Below, one piece after another: positions 37,628-47,850 of a DNA stretch of 64,000 nucleotides. How positions within the stretch are numbered: the stretch's first letter is position 1; each line of letters starts with the position of its first letter. The position numbers were made by a program, and so were the translations under genes. Location: positions 1 to 64,000 of the forward strand of contig CAMART010000005.1 of the NCBI GenBank assembly GCA_945860705.1, in the 5' to 3' direction. This DNA comes from Chitinophaga pinensis. Lineage in GTDB: Bacteria; Bacteroidota; Bacteroidia; Chitinophagales; CAMDFR01. A model generated the notes under the pieces. It searched no databases. It was not told where the DNA came from and worked only from the letters and a program-made list of their open reading frames with translations.

Positions 37628-39124
37628 ATGTTAAGACAGAATCTCAATCAAAAACTCTTACAAAAATTATCTCCACAGCAAATACAGCTGATGAAGCTAT
37701 TGCAGGTGCCTACAGATCAACTAGAACAACGAATAAAAGAAGAACTTGAGATCAATCCTGCATTGGAAGAGCTCAATCAAGATATATTTGATGCCGAAAA
37801 ATCAGACAATGATACTATATCTTCAGACAATGAAATGGATAGCTCAGAAAGTATGGATGATGCATCAGATTATTCAGATGAAAATATAAATCTTTCTGAT
37901 TATTTTGATGAGTCTGATAATACTGCTTCATACAAGTACAACAGTATGGACTATAATCCAGATGATGATGATGATAGGTCTAATCCTATCTCTATTCATA
38001 TTACTTTTCATGAATATTTAGAGCAACAGTTAGGACTCGTTCCATTAGAGGATAAGTATTTTCAAATAGCGAAACAAATCATCGGTAGCATAGACGAAGA
38101 TGGATATATGCGTAGAGAAATAGATGCAATTGTAGATGATTTAGCTTTTTCATCTAATATTATGACTGATGAAAAAGAGATTCTAGAGCTCCTATTTGAA
38201 ATACAAAAATTTGACCCAGCAGGTGTTGGTGCTAGAGATTTAAAAGAATGTCTATTGCTTCAGCTTGATAGAATAGAACAAAAAAATGTATATATAAATT
38301 TAGCTATAGAAATTCTTACCAATTCATTTGAAGAGTTTACTAAAAAACATTATGACAAACTTCAAAAAATATATGAAGTAGATGATGTTATTTTTAAAAA
38401 ATCGATTGAAGAAATATTAAAACTTAATCCTAAGCCAGGAAGCGCATACAATGAAGGTGGTGCGAAAAACACCCAACATATTATTCCGGATTTTTTAATA
38501 GAAAATATCAATGGAGAATTAGTACTAAGACTCAATAGTAAAAATGCACCTGAGCTTCGTGTGAGTGATTCATTCAGAGAAATGCTTACTGACTATAACA
38601 GAACTAAAGAAAAAAGTAAGCAACAGAAAGAAGCTGTGATGTTTATCAAACAAAAAATAGATGGAGCAAAATGGTTTATAGATGCTGTGCGTCAAAGGCA
38701 ACAAACATTGCTCAAAACAATGAAAGCAATCATGGAGTTTCAATATGATTATTTTTTGAGTGGTGATGAAACAGAGTTGCATCCTATGATATTAAAAGAT
38801 ATAGCGGCACTTACTAATTTAGATATATCTACTGTATCACGTGTAGCCAATAGTAAATATGTACAAACTGAATTTGGAACTTTCTTACTAAAAAACTTTT
38901 TTAGCGAATCATTGAGTACAGATAGTGGCGAAGAAGTAAGTACTCGTGAAGTAAAAAAAATACTTACAGACCACATTGGTGCTGAAGATAAAAAGAAACC
39001 ATTGAGTGATGAGAAACTCACTCAAATTCTCAATGATGCAGGATACAATATAGCTCGTAGAACTGTAGCCAAATATAGAGAGCAACTCAATATACCAGTA
39101 GCACGATTAAGAAAAGAATTATAA
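37628..39124 (+). CDS. rpoN: RNA polymerase sigma-54 factor
   Basis: Alternative sigma factor that reads -24/-12 promoters and needs AAA+ enhancer-binding activators. The 498-residue protein has the Gln/Leu-rich Region I (QLMKLLQVPTDQLEQRIKEE), an acidic Region II (residues about 50-125, EEKSD-rich with DDDDDR), the core-binding domain, the helix-turn-helix and the RpoN box ARRTVAKYRE near the C-terminus. No activator gene is visible here. A PAP2-like gene follows after 3 bases. Regulated genes cannot be told; sigma-54 in Bacteroidota is usual. Confidence 0.96.
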   Translation: MLRQNLNQKLLQKLSPQQIQLMKLLQVPTDQLEQRIKEELEINPALEELNQDIFDAEKSDNDTISSDNEMDSSESMDDASDYSDENINLSDYFDESDNTASYKYNSMDYNPDDDDDRSNPISIHITFHEYLEQQLGLVPLEDKYFQIAKQIIGSIDEDGYMRREIDAIVDDLAFSSNIMTDEKEILELLFEIQKFDPAGVGARDLKECLLLQLDRIEQKNVYINLAIEILTNSFEEFTKKHYDKLQKIYEVDDVIFKKSIEEILKLNPKPGSAYNEGGAKNTQHIIPDFLIENINGELVLRLNSKNAPELRVSDSFREMLTDYNRTKEKSKQQKEAVMFIKQKIDGAKWFIDAVRQRQQTLLKTMKAIMEFQYDYFLSGDETELHPMILKDIAALTNLDISTVSRVANSKYVQTEFGTFLLKNFFSESLSTDSGEEVSTREVKKILTDHIGAEDKKKPLSDEKLTQILNDAGYNIARRTVAKYREQLNIPVARLRKEL

Positions 39125-39127
39125 TAA

Positions 39128-39826
39128 ATGAATGTAGCAAATATTAATGATGGTGTTCCAGCTCGAAATACAATGAAGTATTGGTTTGCACGCATTTTTT
39201 CAAATTTATTTCATCCGTTTTTTATTCCTACCTTGAGTATGTTTGTTTTGTATTTCTGCTTTCCTTATAGGTTTGCAGAGTATGAATACAAAACCAAAGT
39301 AGTATCTATAGGTTTGATATTTGCTATTACGGTTATCTATCCTACCATTGCTATAGTGGTGATGAGTAAGTTGGGTATGATTAATAGTATAAATTTAAGA
39401 GAAAGAAAAGATAGAATTATCCCTTATGTTGTCACGCTTACTTTTTATACTTGGATTTGCTATATGGCTCTGAAACCAAGCAATAACAACATGCTATTCC
39501 CAAATGATTTTATCTTTAGTCATATGATGTTAGCTATGACTTTGTCTATTATTATAGCTTTTGTAGCTAATAATTTTTTAAAAGTAAGTATGCATATGTT
39601 AGGTCATGGAGGTTTTGTTGGTTTTCTTCTTTTTACAGCCAAATTTTCTCCAGTCAATTACGAATGGATTTTTGTTTTGGCTCTATTAGTAGCAGGATGT
39701 GTAGGTACAGCAAGGCTTATACTAAAAGCACATACTCTTAAAGAAATTATAGCAGGATTTAGTATAGCTATCCTAGCAGAATATATAGTATTTGTAATCT
39801 TACCAGCTTGGGGTATATTTAGTTAA
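39128..39826 (+). CDS. PAP2-like integral membrane protein
   Basis: A 232-residue protein with about six hydrophobic helices (HPFFIPTLSMFVLYFC, VSIGLIFAITVIYPTIAIVVM, and so on). HMLGHGGFVGFLLFTAKF and the RLILKAHTLKEIIAGFSIAI region recall the Bacteroidota membrane proteins often called phosphatidic-acid-phosphatase related. The classical PAP2 catalytic triplet is not clear, so enzyme activity is doubtful. The start lies 3 bases after rpoN, so translation may be coupled. Role unknown, possibly lipid or undecaprenyl metabolism. Confidence 0.65.
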   Translation: MNVANINDGVPARNTMKYWFARIFSNLFHPFFIPTLSMFVLYFCFPYRFAEYEYKTKVVSIGLIFAITVIYPTIAIVVMSKLGMINSINLRERKDRIIPYVVTLTFYTWICYMALKPSNNNMLFPNDFIFSHMMLAMTLSIIIAFVANNFLKVSMHMLGHGGFVGFLLFTAKFSPVNYEWIFVLALLVAGCVGTARLILKAHTLKEIIAGFSIAILAEYIVFVILPAWGIFS

Positions 39827-39968
39827 TAAAAAATATTGTAATACCCATAAAGTATTCAATGTCTAAATTGTAGAATATAAACTATTTTTTAGAAGTATAT
39901 TTAATTACAAATTTAGTCACAAAACCCCACAAAATAAAGCTAAGCATATGTCATCGAATAGTTTTTTC

Positions 39969-40100
39969 TACAAAACAAACTTACTTATATGCTGAGCATA
40001 ATGCGTCATTAAAATGTTATGGCAGAAGAAATGGACATGGATAGATAAACATCAATGCCATAACTTATTTTAATGAGTATAAGTAAGTGTAGATTTTGTG
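39969..40100. repeat. Long imperfect inverted repeat (possible MITE or structured RNA)
   Basis: The left arm (39969-40024) and right arm (40056-40100) pair over about 40 bases, including ACTTACTTATA / TATAAGTAAGT, CATTAAAAT / ATTTTAATG and TTATGGCA / TGCCATAA. The left arm contains an extra ATGCTGAGCAT-type piece that bulges out. The loop is about 31 bases. Confidence 0.6.
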
Positions 40101-40110
40101 AAAAAAGGAT

Positions 40111-40168
40111 TCGCAGACTTGAATTTTTGTTTCTTTTGTTTCAAGACAAAAGAAATCGCCGAAGGCAA
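40111..40168. repeat. 58-bp hairpin repeat, copy 1
   Basis: Contains TTTCTTTTGT-TTCAAG-ACAAAAGAAA, a perfect 10-bp stem with a 6-base loop, followed by the small hairpin GCCGAAGGC. The copy at 43369-43426 differs at only one of 58 positions. Similar sequences are scattered in other Bacteroidota genomes as far as I recall. Confidence 0.85.
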
Positions 40169-40278
40169 TTTTAGGTAAACACTATAAATGTAATTGTTTT
40201 ATAGTATACGGTAAACATCAATAATCCAATAGTATTATATTAATCATGTATGAATAAATTATTTCTATGAAAATAAAA

Positions 40279-40306
40279 AAGCTCCGAAAATTCGGAGCTT
40301 TTTTTT
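40279..40306. terminator. Bidirectional terminator
   Basis: Stem AAGCTCCGAA / TTCGGAGCTT with a 2-base loop, flanked by A-run and T-run, downstream of the DUF3127 gene on the minus strand and of the PAP2-like gene on the plus strand. Confidence 0.88.
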
Positions 40307-40322
40307 AAGTTGATGTCTATAT

Positions 40323-40736
40323 TTAGAATGGTAAATCATCAGATATTTCGCTATTCAAATCGCTAGATGGCATAGTAGCATTATTGCTCAGTACTTCTTG
40401 GCTAGAAGAATTGTTGTAGTTTTGGCTAGGGGCAGATGCTCCATTATTGCTAGGTGTAGCTGATGCGCCACTTGGATTTTTTTCTACTTTCCATCCTTGT
40501 AAACTCACATAATACTTACCTTGGTATTCATTGCCTCTTACATTGAATGATACTTTTACCATTTCACCTACAGCACAAGATTGTAGGATGTCAGCACGTT
40601 CTTTTACCATTTCAAATTTTACATGTTGTGGATATTGCTCTTGTGTAGTGATTACAAATTCTCTCTTAGAAAATCCACTTGGAAATGTTTGCACATCAGA
40701 AATTTCTTTAATAGTTCCTGTTAATTCTAAACTCAT
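40323..40736 (-). CDS. DUF3127 single-strand-binding-like protein
   Basis: A 137-residue protein. Residues 1-90 form an OB-like beta domain (MSLELTGTIKEISDVQTFPSGFSKREFVITT ... KVSFNVRGNEYQGKYYVSLQGWKVEK), the DUF3127 signature. The remaining 45 residues are a flexible Asn/Ser-rich tail ending in acidic DLNSEISDDLPF, like the tail of SSB proteins that recruits partners. By analogy the family may bind single-stranded DNA or RNA. A TAACTTTGT -7 element (40775-40783, minus strand) precedes it. Confidence 0.9.
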   Translation of the reverse strand: MSLELTGTIKEISDVQTFPSGFSKREFVITTQEQYPQHVKFEMVKERADILQSCAVGEMVKVSFNVRGNEYQGKYYVSLQGWKVEKNPSGASATPSNNGASAPSQNYNNSSSQEVLSNNATMPSSDLNSEISDDLPF

Positions 40737-40774
40737 TTTTACGTATTTTTATTTGTTATTAATTATTAATTGAA

Positions 40775-40783
40775 ACAAAGTTA
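40775..40783 (-). promoter_or_regulatory. -7 element before the DUF3127 gene
   Basis: Minus-strand TAACTTTGT matches TAnnTTTGY, 38 bases upstream of the start codon; no clear -33 TTG. Confidence 0.5.
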
Positions 40784-40825
40784 CTTGAAAATTTTTTATT
40801 TTAAAAGTTTAGTAAATAGATTATT

Positions 40826-41290
40826 ATGAACAAAAACCATCCGTATACACTTCAAATCAAATGGACAGGCAATAGGGGAATGGGCACTACTAAGTATGAT
40901 GCCTATGATAGAAGTCATCAAGTACTAGTAAAAGATAAGGTGCTGATAGAGGCTTCATCTGACGGTATTTTCAGAGGCGATATCACCAAGCACAATCCAG
41001 AAGATTTTTTTCTAGCCTCTTTGGCCTCTTGTCATATGCTTTGGTATTTGCATTTATGTGCAGATGCAGGAGTCGTAGTAGAGTCATATGAAGATGAACC
41101 TACAGCTATATTGAGTATCAATGAAAAAGGTATTGGTAAGTTCAGTGAAGCTACTTTATATCCAAAAATAAAAATTAGTGATATCAGTAAATCTTCTTTA
41201 GCTATAGATTTGCATCATAAAGCAAATGAATATTGTTTTATTGCTAATTCGTGTAATTTTGCAGTAACACATCAAGTAACTATTTTATAA
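40826..41290 (+). CDS. OsmC family peroxide/thiol protein
   Basis: A 154-residue OsmC/Ohr fold protein. One reactive cysteine lies in [30 protein letters not shown] and the second near the C-terminus in [10 protein letters not shown], the pair that reduces organic peroxides. The [15 protein letters not shown] segment is characteristic of the YhfA-like branch. Seventeen bases separate it from kbl. Substrate range is unknown. Confidence 0.88.
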   Translation: MNKNHPYTLQIKWTGNRGMGTTKYDAYDRSHQVLVKDKVLIEASSDGIFRGDITKHNPEDFFLASLASCHMLWYLHLCADAGVVVESYEDEPTAILSINEKGIGKFSEATLYPKIKISDISKSSLAIDLHHKANEYCFIANSCNFAVTHQVTIL

Positions 41291-41307
41291 AAAATAAAAA
41301 ATATATT

Positions 41308-42498
41308 ATGTACGGAGGATTACAACAACATTTACAAAACGAATTAAAATCTATAGAAGAAGCAGGATTATACAAAAGAGAGCGAATTATTTCTTCTCCC
41401 CAAGATGCAGTGATCACTTTAAGCGATGGAAGTGAAGTGCTCAATTTTTGCGCTAATAATTATCTGGGTCTTTCGTCACATCCTAGAGTTTTAAGTGCGG
41501 CTAAAAAAGCAATAGATACGCATGGTTTTGGTATGAGTAGTGTACGTTTTATTTGTGGTACACAAGATATTCACAAAACACTAGAACAAAAATTAGCCAC
41601 ATTTTTAGGTACAGAAGATACCATTTTATATGCAGCTGCGTTTGATGCGAATGGAGGTGTGTTCGAGCCTTTATTTGGTGAAGAAGATGCGATTATTTCA
41701 GATGAGCTCAACCATGCATCTATTATTGATGGAGTGCGTTTATGCAAAGCAGCTCGTTTTAGATATAAAAATAATGATATGGCTGACTTGGAAAGATGCT
41801 TGCAAGAAGCAACAGCCAATCGTTTTAAAATAATAGTAACTGATGGAGTTTTTAGTATGGATGGCTATGTAGCACAGCTCGACAAAATATGCGATCTAGC
41901 AGATAAATATAATGCATTGGTGATGGTAGACGAATGCCACGCAAGTGGTTTTATTGGTAAAACGGGTAGAGGTACTATAGAACTAAAAAATGTGATAGGT
42001 CGTGTAGATATCATCACAGGTACACTGGGCAAAGCATTGGGTGGTGCTATGGGTGGATTTACATCAGGTAGAAAAGAAATTATAGATATACTTCGTCAGC
42101 GTTCAAGACCATATTTATTCTCTAATTCTCTTGCGCCAAGTATAGTAGGTGCGAGTATTGAAGTGCTAGATATGTTGAGTGAAACCACTGAGCTGAGAGA
42201 TAAACTTGACTGGAATATCAAGTATTTTAAAGAAGGAGTAAAAAAAATAGGAATAGACTATAAAGATGGGGAAAGTGCTATTGTTCCGATTATGCTCTAT
42301 GATGCAAAACTATCACAAGTGTTTGCCGATAAATTATTGGCAGAAGGAATATATGTAATTGGTTTCTTCTTTCCTGTAGTAGCCAAAGGACAAGCACGTA
42401 TAAGAGTACAATTAAGCGCAGCTCATACACAAGCTCATCTTGACAAAGCACTGGCAGCTTTTGAAAAAATTGGTAGAGAGTTAGGGGTGGTGAAATAG
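41308..42498 (+). CDS. kbl: Glycine C-acetyltransferase (2-amino-3-ketobutyrate CoA ligase)
   Basis: PLP enzyme that cleaves 2-amino-3-ketobutyrate with CoA to glycine and acetyl-CoA in threonine catabolism. The 396-residue protein has [16 protein letters not shown], the substrate and PLP contacts [10 protein letters not shown] and [12 protein letters not shown], and the PLP Lys in [15 protein letters not shown] (about 244). C-terminal [24 protein letters not shown] is diagnostic of Kbl rather than other alpha-oxoamine synthases. Threonine dehydrogenase, its usual partner, is not in the window. Confidence 0.94.
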   Translation: MYGGLQQHLQNELKSIEEAGLYKRERIISSPQDAVITLSDGSEVLNFCANNYLGLSSHPRVLSAAKKAIDTHGFGMSSVRFICGTQDIHKTLEQKLATFLGTEDTILYAAAFDANGGVFEPLFGEEDAIISDELNHASIIDGVRLCKAARFRYKNNDMADLERCLQEATANRFKIIVTDGVFSMDGYVAQLDKICDLADKYNALVMVDECHASGFIGKTGRGTIELKNVIGRVDIITGTLGKALGGAMGGFTSGRKEIIDILRQRSRPYLFSNSLAPSIVGASIEVLDMLSETTELRDKLDWNIKYFKEGVKKIGIDYKDGESAIVPIMLYDAKLSQVFADKLLAEGIYVIGFFFPVVAKGQARIRVQLSAAHTQAHLDKALAAFEKIGRELGVVK

Positions 42499-42517
42499 GC
42501 TTTCCGTTATTTATAAG

Positions 42518-42526
42518 TACCTTTGC
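42518..42526 (+). promoter_or_regulatory. -7 promoter element before the phnA-like gene
   Basis: TACCTTTGC is an exact match to TAnnTTTGY, 20 bases before the start codon, implying a short leader. A TTG at -33 is lacking. Confidence 0.5.
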
Positions 42527-42545
42527 ATTCAATCCAAAAAGACAT

Positions 42546-43124
42546 ATGTCAGTAGAACAACAAGTAATAGCTCGAAGCAATCAACAATGTGAGTTATGCA
42601 AATCAACAAATAATTTGAGCATCTATGATGTGCCACCAAGTACCGATAAACAAGCAAGTAATTCTTTGTATGTATGTGATAAATGCAAAGCACAATTAGA
42701 TAAAAAAGAAGAGCTAGATATAAAACATTGGGCTTGCCTTAATGAGAGTATGTGGAGTGAAGTGCCTACAGTTCAGGTAGTTTCATGGAGAATGTTGAAT
42801 CGTCTGAAAAATGAATCTTGGGCAAGTGATGCTTTAGATATGATGTATCTAGATGATGATACTTTAGCATGGGCAAAAGCAAGTGGCGATCATGAAAATT
42901 CTGCTGGAGTAGATTTTCACAAAGATAGCAACGGTACTATTTTAGCCAATGGCGATAATGTAGTCTTGATAAAAACTCTTGATGTTAAAGGTTCATCAAT
43001 AAGCGCAAAAGTTGGAACTGTGGTTAAAAATATTCGTTTAGTAGCAGATAATGTAGAGCAGATAGAAGGAAGAGTAGATAGTCAATTGATAGTGATACTG
43101 ACCAAGTATCTTAGAAAAAATTAA
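42546..43124 (+). CDS. PhnA-like zinc-ribbon protein
   Basis: A 192-residue protein with an N-terminal zinc ribbon (CELCKSTNNLSIYDVPPS, and CDKCKAQLDKKEE) and a C-terminal PhnA domain (DSNGTILANGDNVVLIKTLDVKGSS ... TVVKNIRLV...QIEGRVDSQLIVI). Despite the name, PhnA (YjdM) has no proven role in phosphonate metabolism, although a related enzyme is phosphonoacetate hydrolase. The middle region is specific to the Bacteroidota form. It appears to be transcribed alone. Confidence 0.9.
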   Translation: MSVEQQVIARSNQQCELCKSTNNLSIYDVPPSTDKQASNSLYVCDKCKAQLDKKEELDIKHWACLNESMWSEVPTVQVVSWRMLNRLKNESWASDALDMMYLDDDTLAWAKASGDHENSAGVDFHKDSNGTILANGDNVVLIKTLDVKGSSISAKVGTVVKNIRLVADNVEQIEGRVDSQLIVILTKYLRKN

Positions 43125-43266
43125 CATAATTATGCATAATTTTTTATAGTGTTTTAAATAGTAGAATCTTAAAAATTACTATAGAATATATAAGTTATAA
43201 TTTGGATGACCTCGAAATAAACAAATTACAAAACAAAAGATTTTTTGGCGTGGATTTATGCATTTT

Positions 43267-43331
43267 AAAAAAGTAGGCTATGGTTAACTTTTAATTATAC
43301 TGTAATTTAAAATACAGCCTACATTTTTTTT
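43267..43331. terminator. Large hairpin flanked by A-run and T-run
   Basis: AAAAAAGTAGGCT and AGCCTACATTTTTTT pair, enclosing a weak internal stem CTGTA / TACAG. Placed between the phnA-like gene and ligA (convergent), so it probably terminates both. Confidence 0.55.
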
Positions 43332-43368
43332 AAATGAAAAAAGATTGCAGTTTTTGTATTTGATTATT

Positions 43369-43426
43369 TCGCAGTCTTGAATTTTTGTTTCTTTTGTTTC
43401 AAGACAAAAGAAATCGCCGAAGGCAA
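43369..43426. repeat. 58-bp hairpin repeat, copy 2
   Basis: 57 of 58 bases equal the copy at 40111-40168, in the same orientation. The only change (GCAGT versus GCAGA) lies outside the main stem. Confidence 0.85.
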
Positions 43427-43501
43427 AAATGAGTATGTCTAATAGTTTTTTGCTATATATAAACATTTATTACTGTCTAAATAGGTATTCTAAAAATAAT
43501 A

Positions 43502-45613
<2,112 letters not shown>

Positions 45614-45616
45614 TTA

Positions 45617-46744
45617 TTAATCCATAAAGATAAAATCTTCAAAATTATTTTTGCTGATAATATTCATTTCTTTAGGATTATAGGTGTCTACAAAAGCGGT
45701 TGCGAATTTTGTTTTTGCTTTTTCACTCCATTTAAACTCATAAGCATATATCGCTCCATTTCTTTCCTCAATATAATCTATTTCGTTTTGTGCATGATTT
45801 CTCCAAAAAAATTTATTACAAGTTATTTGTTTATAGTCAAGATATTTCCTGCGTTCTGCCATTAAAAAATTTTCCCATAGTGCACCTACATCTTGTCGCA
45901 TATCAAGACTATTATAATTTGCTATCAATGCATTTCGTATTCCGTTGTCATAAAAATAAATCTTTCTACTACTTTTCAATTCATTACGCAGGTTTCTACT
46001 AAAACTAGGTAATCTAAAAATAATATAGGATTGTTCTAATAGTACTAAATATTTTTCTACTGTTTCATTATTAAGACTTACTATCTGACCTAGTTCATGA
46101 TATGATACTTGATTGCCTATTTGAAAAGCCAATGCTTGTAGTAGTTTTAATACTTTATCTGGTTTTTTTATTTTATCCCACATGAGTATGTCTTTATACA
46201 AAAAACTATCACTTAGTGATTTTAAAATAGGAATACTTTCTTTCTCAGCATTTACTACTTCAGGGTAATAGCCAAAAATCATTCGTTCTTGCAAAAGACT
46301 TCTTTCACTGATAAGATCGGTATTAGTTACCATTTCTGTATAAGAGAGTGGATGTAACTGATATTCCCATTTCCTACCTGTAAGTGGCTCATTTACTTCA
46401 TTAGCCAGTTCAAAAGAAGATGAACCAGTAGCTATTACTTGTATATCTGGTATATGATCAGCACATAGTTTTAATTTTATTCCAATGTTTTTTACACGTT
46501 GTGCTTCATCTATGATTACTACATCTTTGGATTTAAATAGTCTTTTTAGACTGGCCACACTAGCACTTTCTAGTACTGATTTTACTTCAGGTTCATCTGC
46601 ATCTAGCCACAGTGGATGTTTATATTTATTACACAAATTTTTGAGCAAAGTAGTTTTGCCAGTTTGTCTAGCACCCATAAGGATAATTACTTTTCCTTTA
46701 TTTAATTTTTTAAGAATGGTTTTTTCTAAAATCCTTTCTATCAT
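45617..46744 (-). CDS. DUF4143 AAA ATPase
   Basis: A 375-residue protein with an AAA_14 ATPase domain (Walker A GARQTGKTTLL about residue 23, Walker B DVVIIDEAQRV about 77) and a C-terminal DUF4143 domain, which often resembles a nuclease fold (EIDYIEERNGAIYAYEFKW has the acidic-E-K pattern of PD-(D/E)XK enzymes). The family is widespread and mobile. The start at 46744 is chosen because a TATATTTGT -7 element lies just upstream at 46767-46775; the longer frame to 46810 would run through repeats. A 34-bp perfect palindrome (46822-46855) sits upstream of the promoter. Function unknown. Confidence 0.88.
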   Translation of the reverse strand: MIERILEKTILKKLNKGKVIILMGARQTGKTTLLKNLCNKYKHPLWLDADEPEVKSVLESASVASLKRLFKSKDVVIIDEAQRVKNIGIKLKLCADHIPDIQVIATGSSSFELANEVNEPLTGRKWEYQLHPLSYTEMVTNTDLISERSLLQERMIFGYYPEVVNAEKESIPILKSLSDSFLYKDILMWDKIKKPDKVLKLLQALAFQIGNQVSYHELGQIVSLNNETVEKYLVLLEQSYIIFRLPSFSRNLRNELKSSRKIYFYDNGIRNALIANYNSLDMRQDVGALWENFLMAERRKYLDYKQITCNKFFWRNHAQNEIDYIEERNGAIYAYEFKWSEKAKTKFATAFVDTYNPKEMNIISKNNFEDFIFMD

Positions 46745-46766
46745 TTTATGGTATTTTATTTTATTT

Positions 46767-46799
46767 ACAAATATACTAAATACAGATATCAATCCGCAA
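46767..46799 (-). promoter_or_regulatory. Promoter of the DUF4143 ATPase gene
   Basis: Minus strand: TTG at 46797-46799, 21 bases, then TATATTTGT at 46767-46775. Both elements fit the Bacteroidota consensus. The -33 TTG lies inside a 15-bp copy (46790-46804) of the arm of the adjacent palindrome, so the same sequence may be a regulator site. Confidence 0.65.
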
Positions 46800-46855
46800 T
46801 ATTTATACAAATTTTACGATTCAATCCGCAATATTTAGCTAAATATTGCGGATTG
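46790..46855. promoter_or_regulatory. 34-bp perfect palindrome plus an extra half-site
   Basis: The sequence at 46822-46855 is a perfect palindrome with arms CAATCCGCAATATTTAG / CTAAATATTGCGGATTG. A third half-site, CAATCCGCAATATTT, lies at 46790-46804 in the same orientation as the left arm. It probably forms an operator of the DUF4143 gene, or a recombination or insertion site. A related TAAATATTGTGGTTGG is found near 51764-51783. Confidence 0.7.
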
Positions 46856-46860
46856 GCAAG

Positions 46861-47220
46861 TGAAGATTATTATTAGGAGCTTTTTCCTGCTTCCCGAAGG
46901 TTCGGGACGCTTGTATCTTTGCTTACTGCGTAGCAGAGGATACCGCTTCTATCAGGGCTAATAAAAAATCGCACATATTTTTTACTATACATTGAAATGC
47001 TGAGGTAGGAAGCATCTTTGCTCCTCAATCTGTCGCTCGGCTCCAGCCGAGTGACTTTTATTATTAACCCAAATTATGCGATAGGATTTGAGGGACGAGA
47101 ATTCTAGCGTGTTAATTGGGTTTATCCCGTATTAGTGTTTGTTTTAATAAATTTTAATTTATTGAAATACAAACACTTTGACCATTCAGCATTTCTACTG
47201 CTGAATTTGGGATTTTTGCT
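46861..47220. repeat. Composite of structured intergenic repeat elements
   Basis: On the minus strand 46870-46972 reads ATTAGCCCTGATAGAAGCGG ... GATACAAGCG ... GAAGCAGGA ... CTCCTAAT, with possible stems ATTAG/CTAAT, CCTG/CAGG, GTATC/GATAC, CTGC/GCAG and CCCGAA/TTCGGG, like a branched structured RNA. It is followed by a hairpin with arms CTCGGCT / AGCCGAG near 47037-47057 and a second copy of the two-hairpin element (47135-47205). The mixture recalls repeats I remember from many Flavobacteriia intergenic regions. Confidence 0.55.
47135..47205. repeat. Two-hairpin intergenic element, copy 2
   Basis: Stem GTGTTTGT / ACAAACAC (47135-47176) then, 8 bases later, TTCAGCA / TGCTGAA (47185-47205). 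It shares AATTTATTGAAATACAAA with copy 1 at 1034-1098, but the stem ends differ by paired changes. Confidence 0.6.
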
Positions 47221-47319
47221 CTTAGCAAATGCTAAAAAAAATTGTTTTATGTAAAGAGTTACAAACGCTATATTATAGCATCGTCGTTACACTTCGTTTA
47301 AACGAGGACGAGAGAGGGG

Positions 47320-47477
47320 TTTGTGAGATTGCTTCGTTTTTAATGCCCAAGTCAGCAATAAAACCTCGCAATGATAAGCCGGTTGGAGAGTGAGGCGAAG
47401 CCTCACATCACGAAGCATTCGTTATTGCGATGAGGAACGAAGAAGCACTTGTCTGCCGAAGGCATGAATCTCACAAA
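47320..47477. repeat. 158-bp element with inverted ends
   Basis: The ends TTTGTGAGATT (47320-47330) and AATCTCACAAA (47467-47477) are perfect inverted repeats of 11 bases. Inside lies a hairpin GTGAGGC-gaa-GCCTCAC (47390-47406) and the motif ATTGCGATGAGGAACGAAG, known to me as a common repetitive type in several bacterial phyla. No transposase; it could be a MITE-like or REP-like element. Confidence 0.55.
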
Positions 47478-47628
47478 GCACAAGCAAAAAACTTGCCCTA
47501 CTTTTGTCTTAGACACACGACTACGATATTGCGAAAATAAATCTTTAGAATTATATTGGATTAAAAAATGTAAGTCAAAGACTTACTATCATCACAGAGT
47601 AGTTATAGACTACGCCGAAATGGGGCAA

Positions 47629-47773
47629 ATAAACTGCCTCTTAGAGGCAAACTGTTTATAAGAAAGACAACAAAATAAACTTGAGCTCCGTAGGTGCGAC
47701 CTGAAACTGTATGGTATACCATCAATAATAGGACTATATTTCTCTTCAGTGAGGAGACTAACGACTGCGTGGA
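47629..47773. repeat. Tandem intergenic repeat, copy A (145 bp)
   Basis: Unit starting ATAAACTGCCTC, with GAGCTCCGTAGGTGCGACCTG and ending GACTAACGA...GCGTGGA. Copy B (47851-47993) agrees over most of the length. Between them lies a further short fragment (about 47812-47839). The unit includes the hairpin GCCTC-tta-GAGGC. Confidence 0.75.
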
Positions 47774-47850
47774 GCATCCTAGTTACACTTCGATAACCGA
47801 GGACGAGTTTTAATATGTCTGGTGTGCCACCAGCCAAGGAAGAGAGCCAT

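Larger units (their letters stand above)
39827..40322. other. 500-base spacer with long hairpin, repeat and terminator
   Basis: No gene is seen. It holds a long imperfect inverted repeat (39969-40100), a 58-bp hairpin repeat (40111-40168) also present at 43369-43426, and a bidirectional terminator (40279-40306). Confidence 0.7.
43125..43501. other. Spacer with hairpin and 58-bp repeat
   Basis: No gene is seen. A hairpin at 43267-43331 (GTAGGCT / AGCCTAC flanked by A- and T-runs) can terminate in both directions, and the second copy of the 58-bp repeat lies at 43369-43426. Confidence 0.65.

Noticed and set aside
46744-46810. Longer N-terminus of the DUF4143 ATPase starting at 46810
   Set aside because: The extra 22 residues cross the consensus promoter and the palindrome half-site; the family starts near MIERILEKTIL at 46744.
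47449-47661. A 70-codon open frame on the plus strand in the repeat region
   Set aside because: It runs through repeat DNA and has no recognised start, domain or codon bias.
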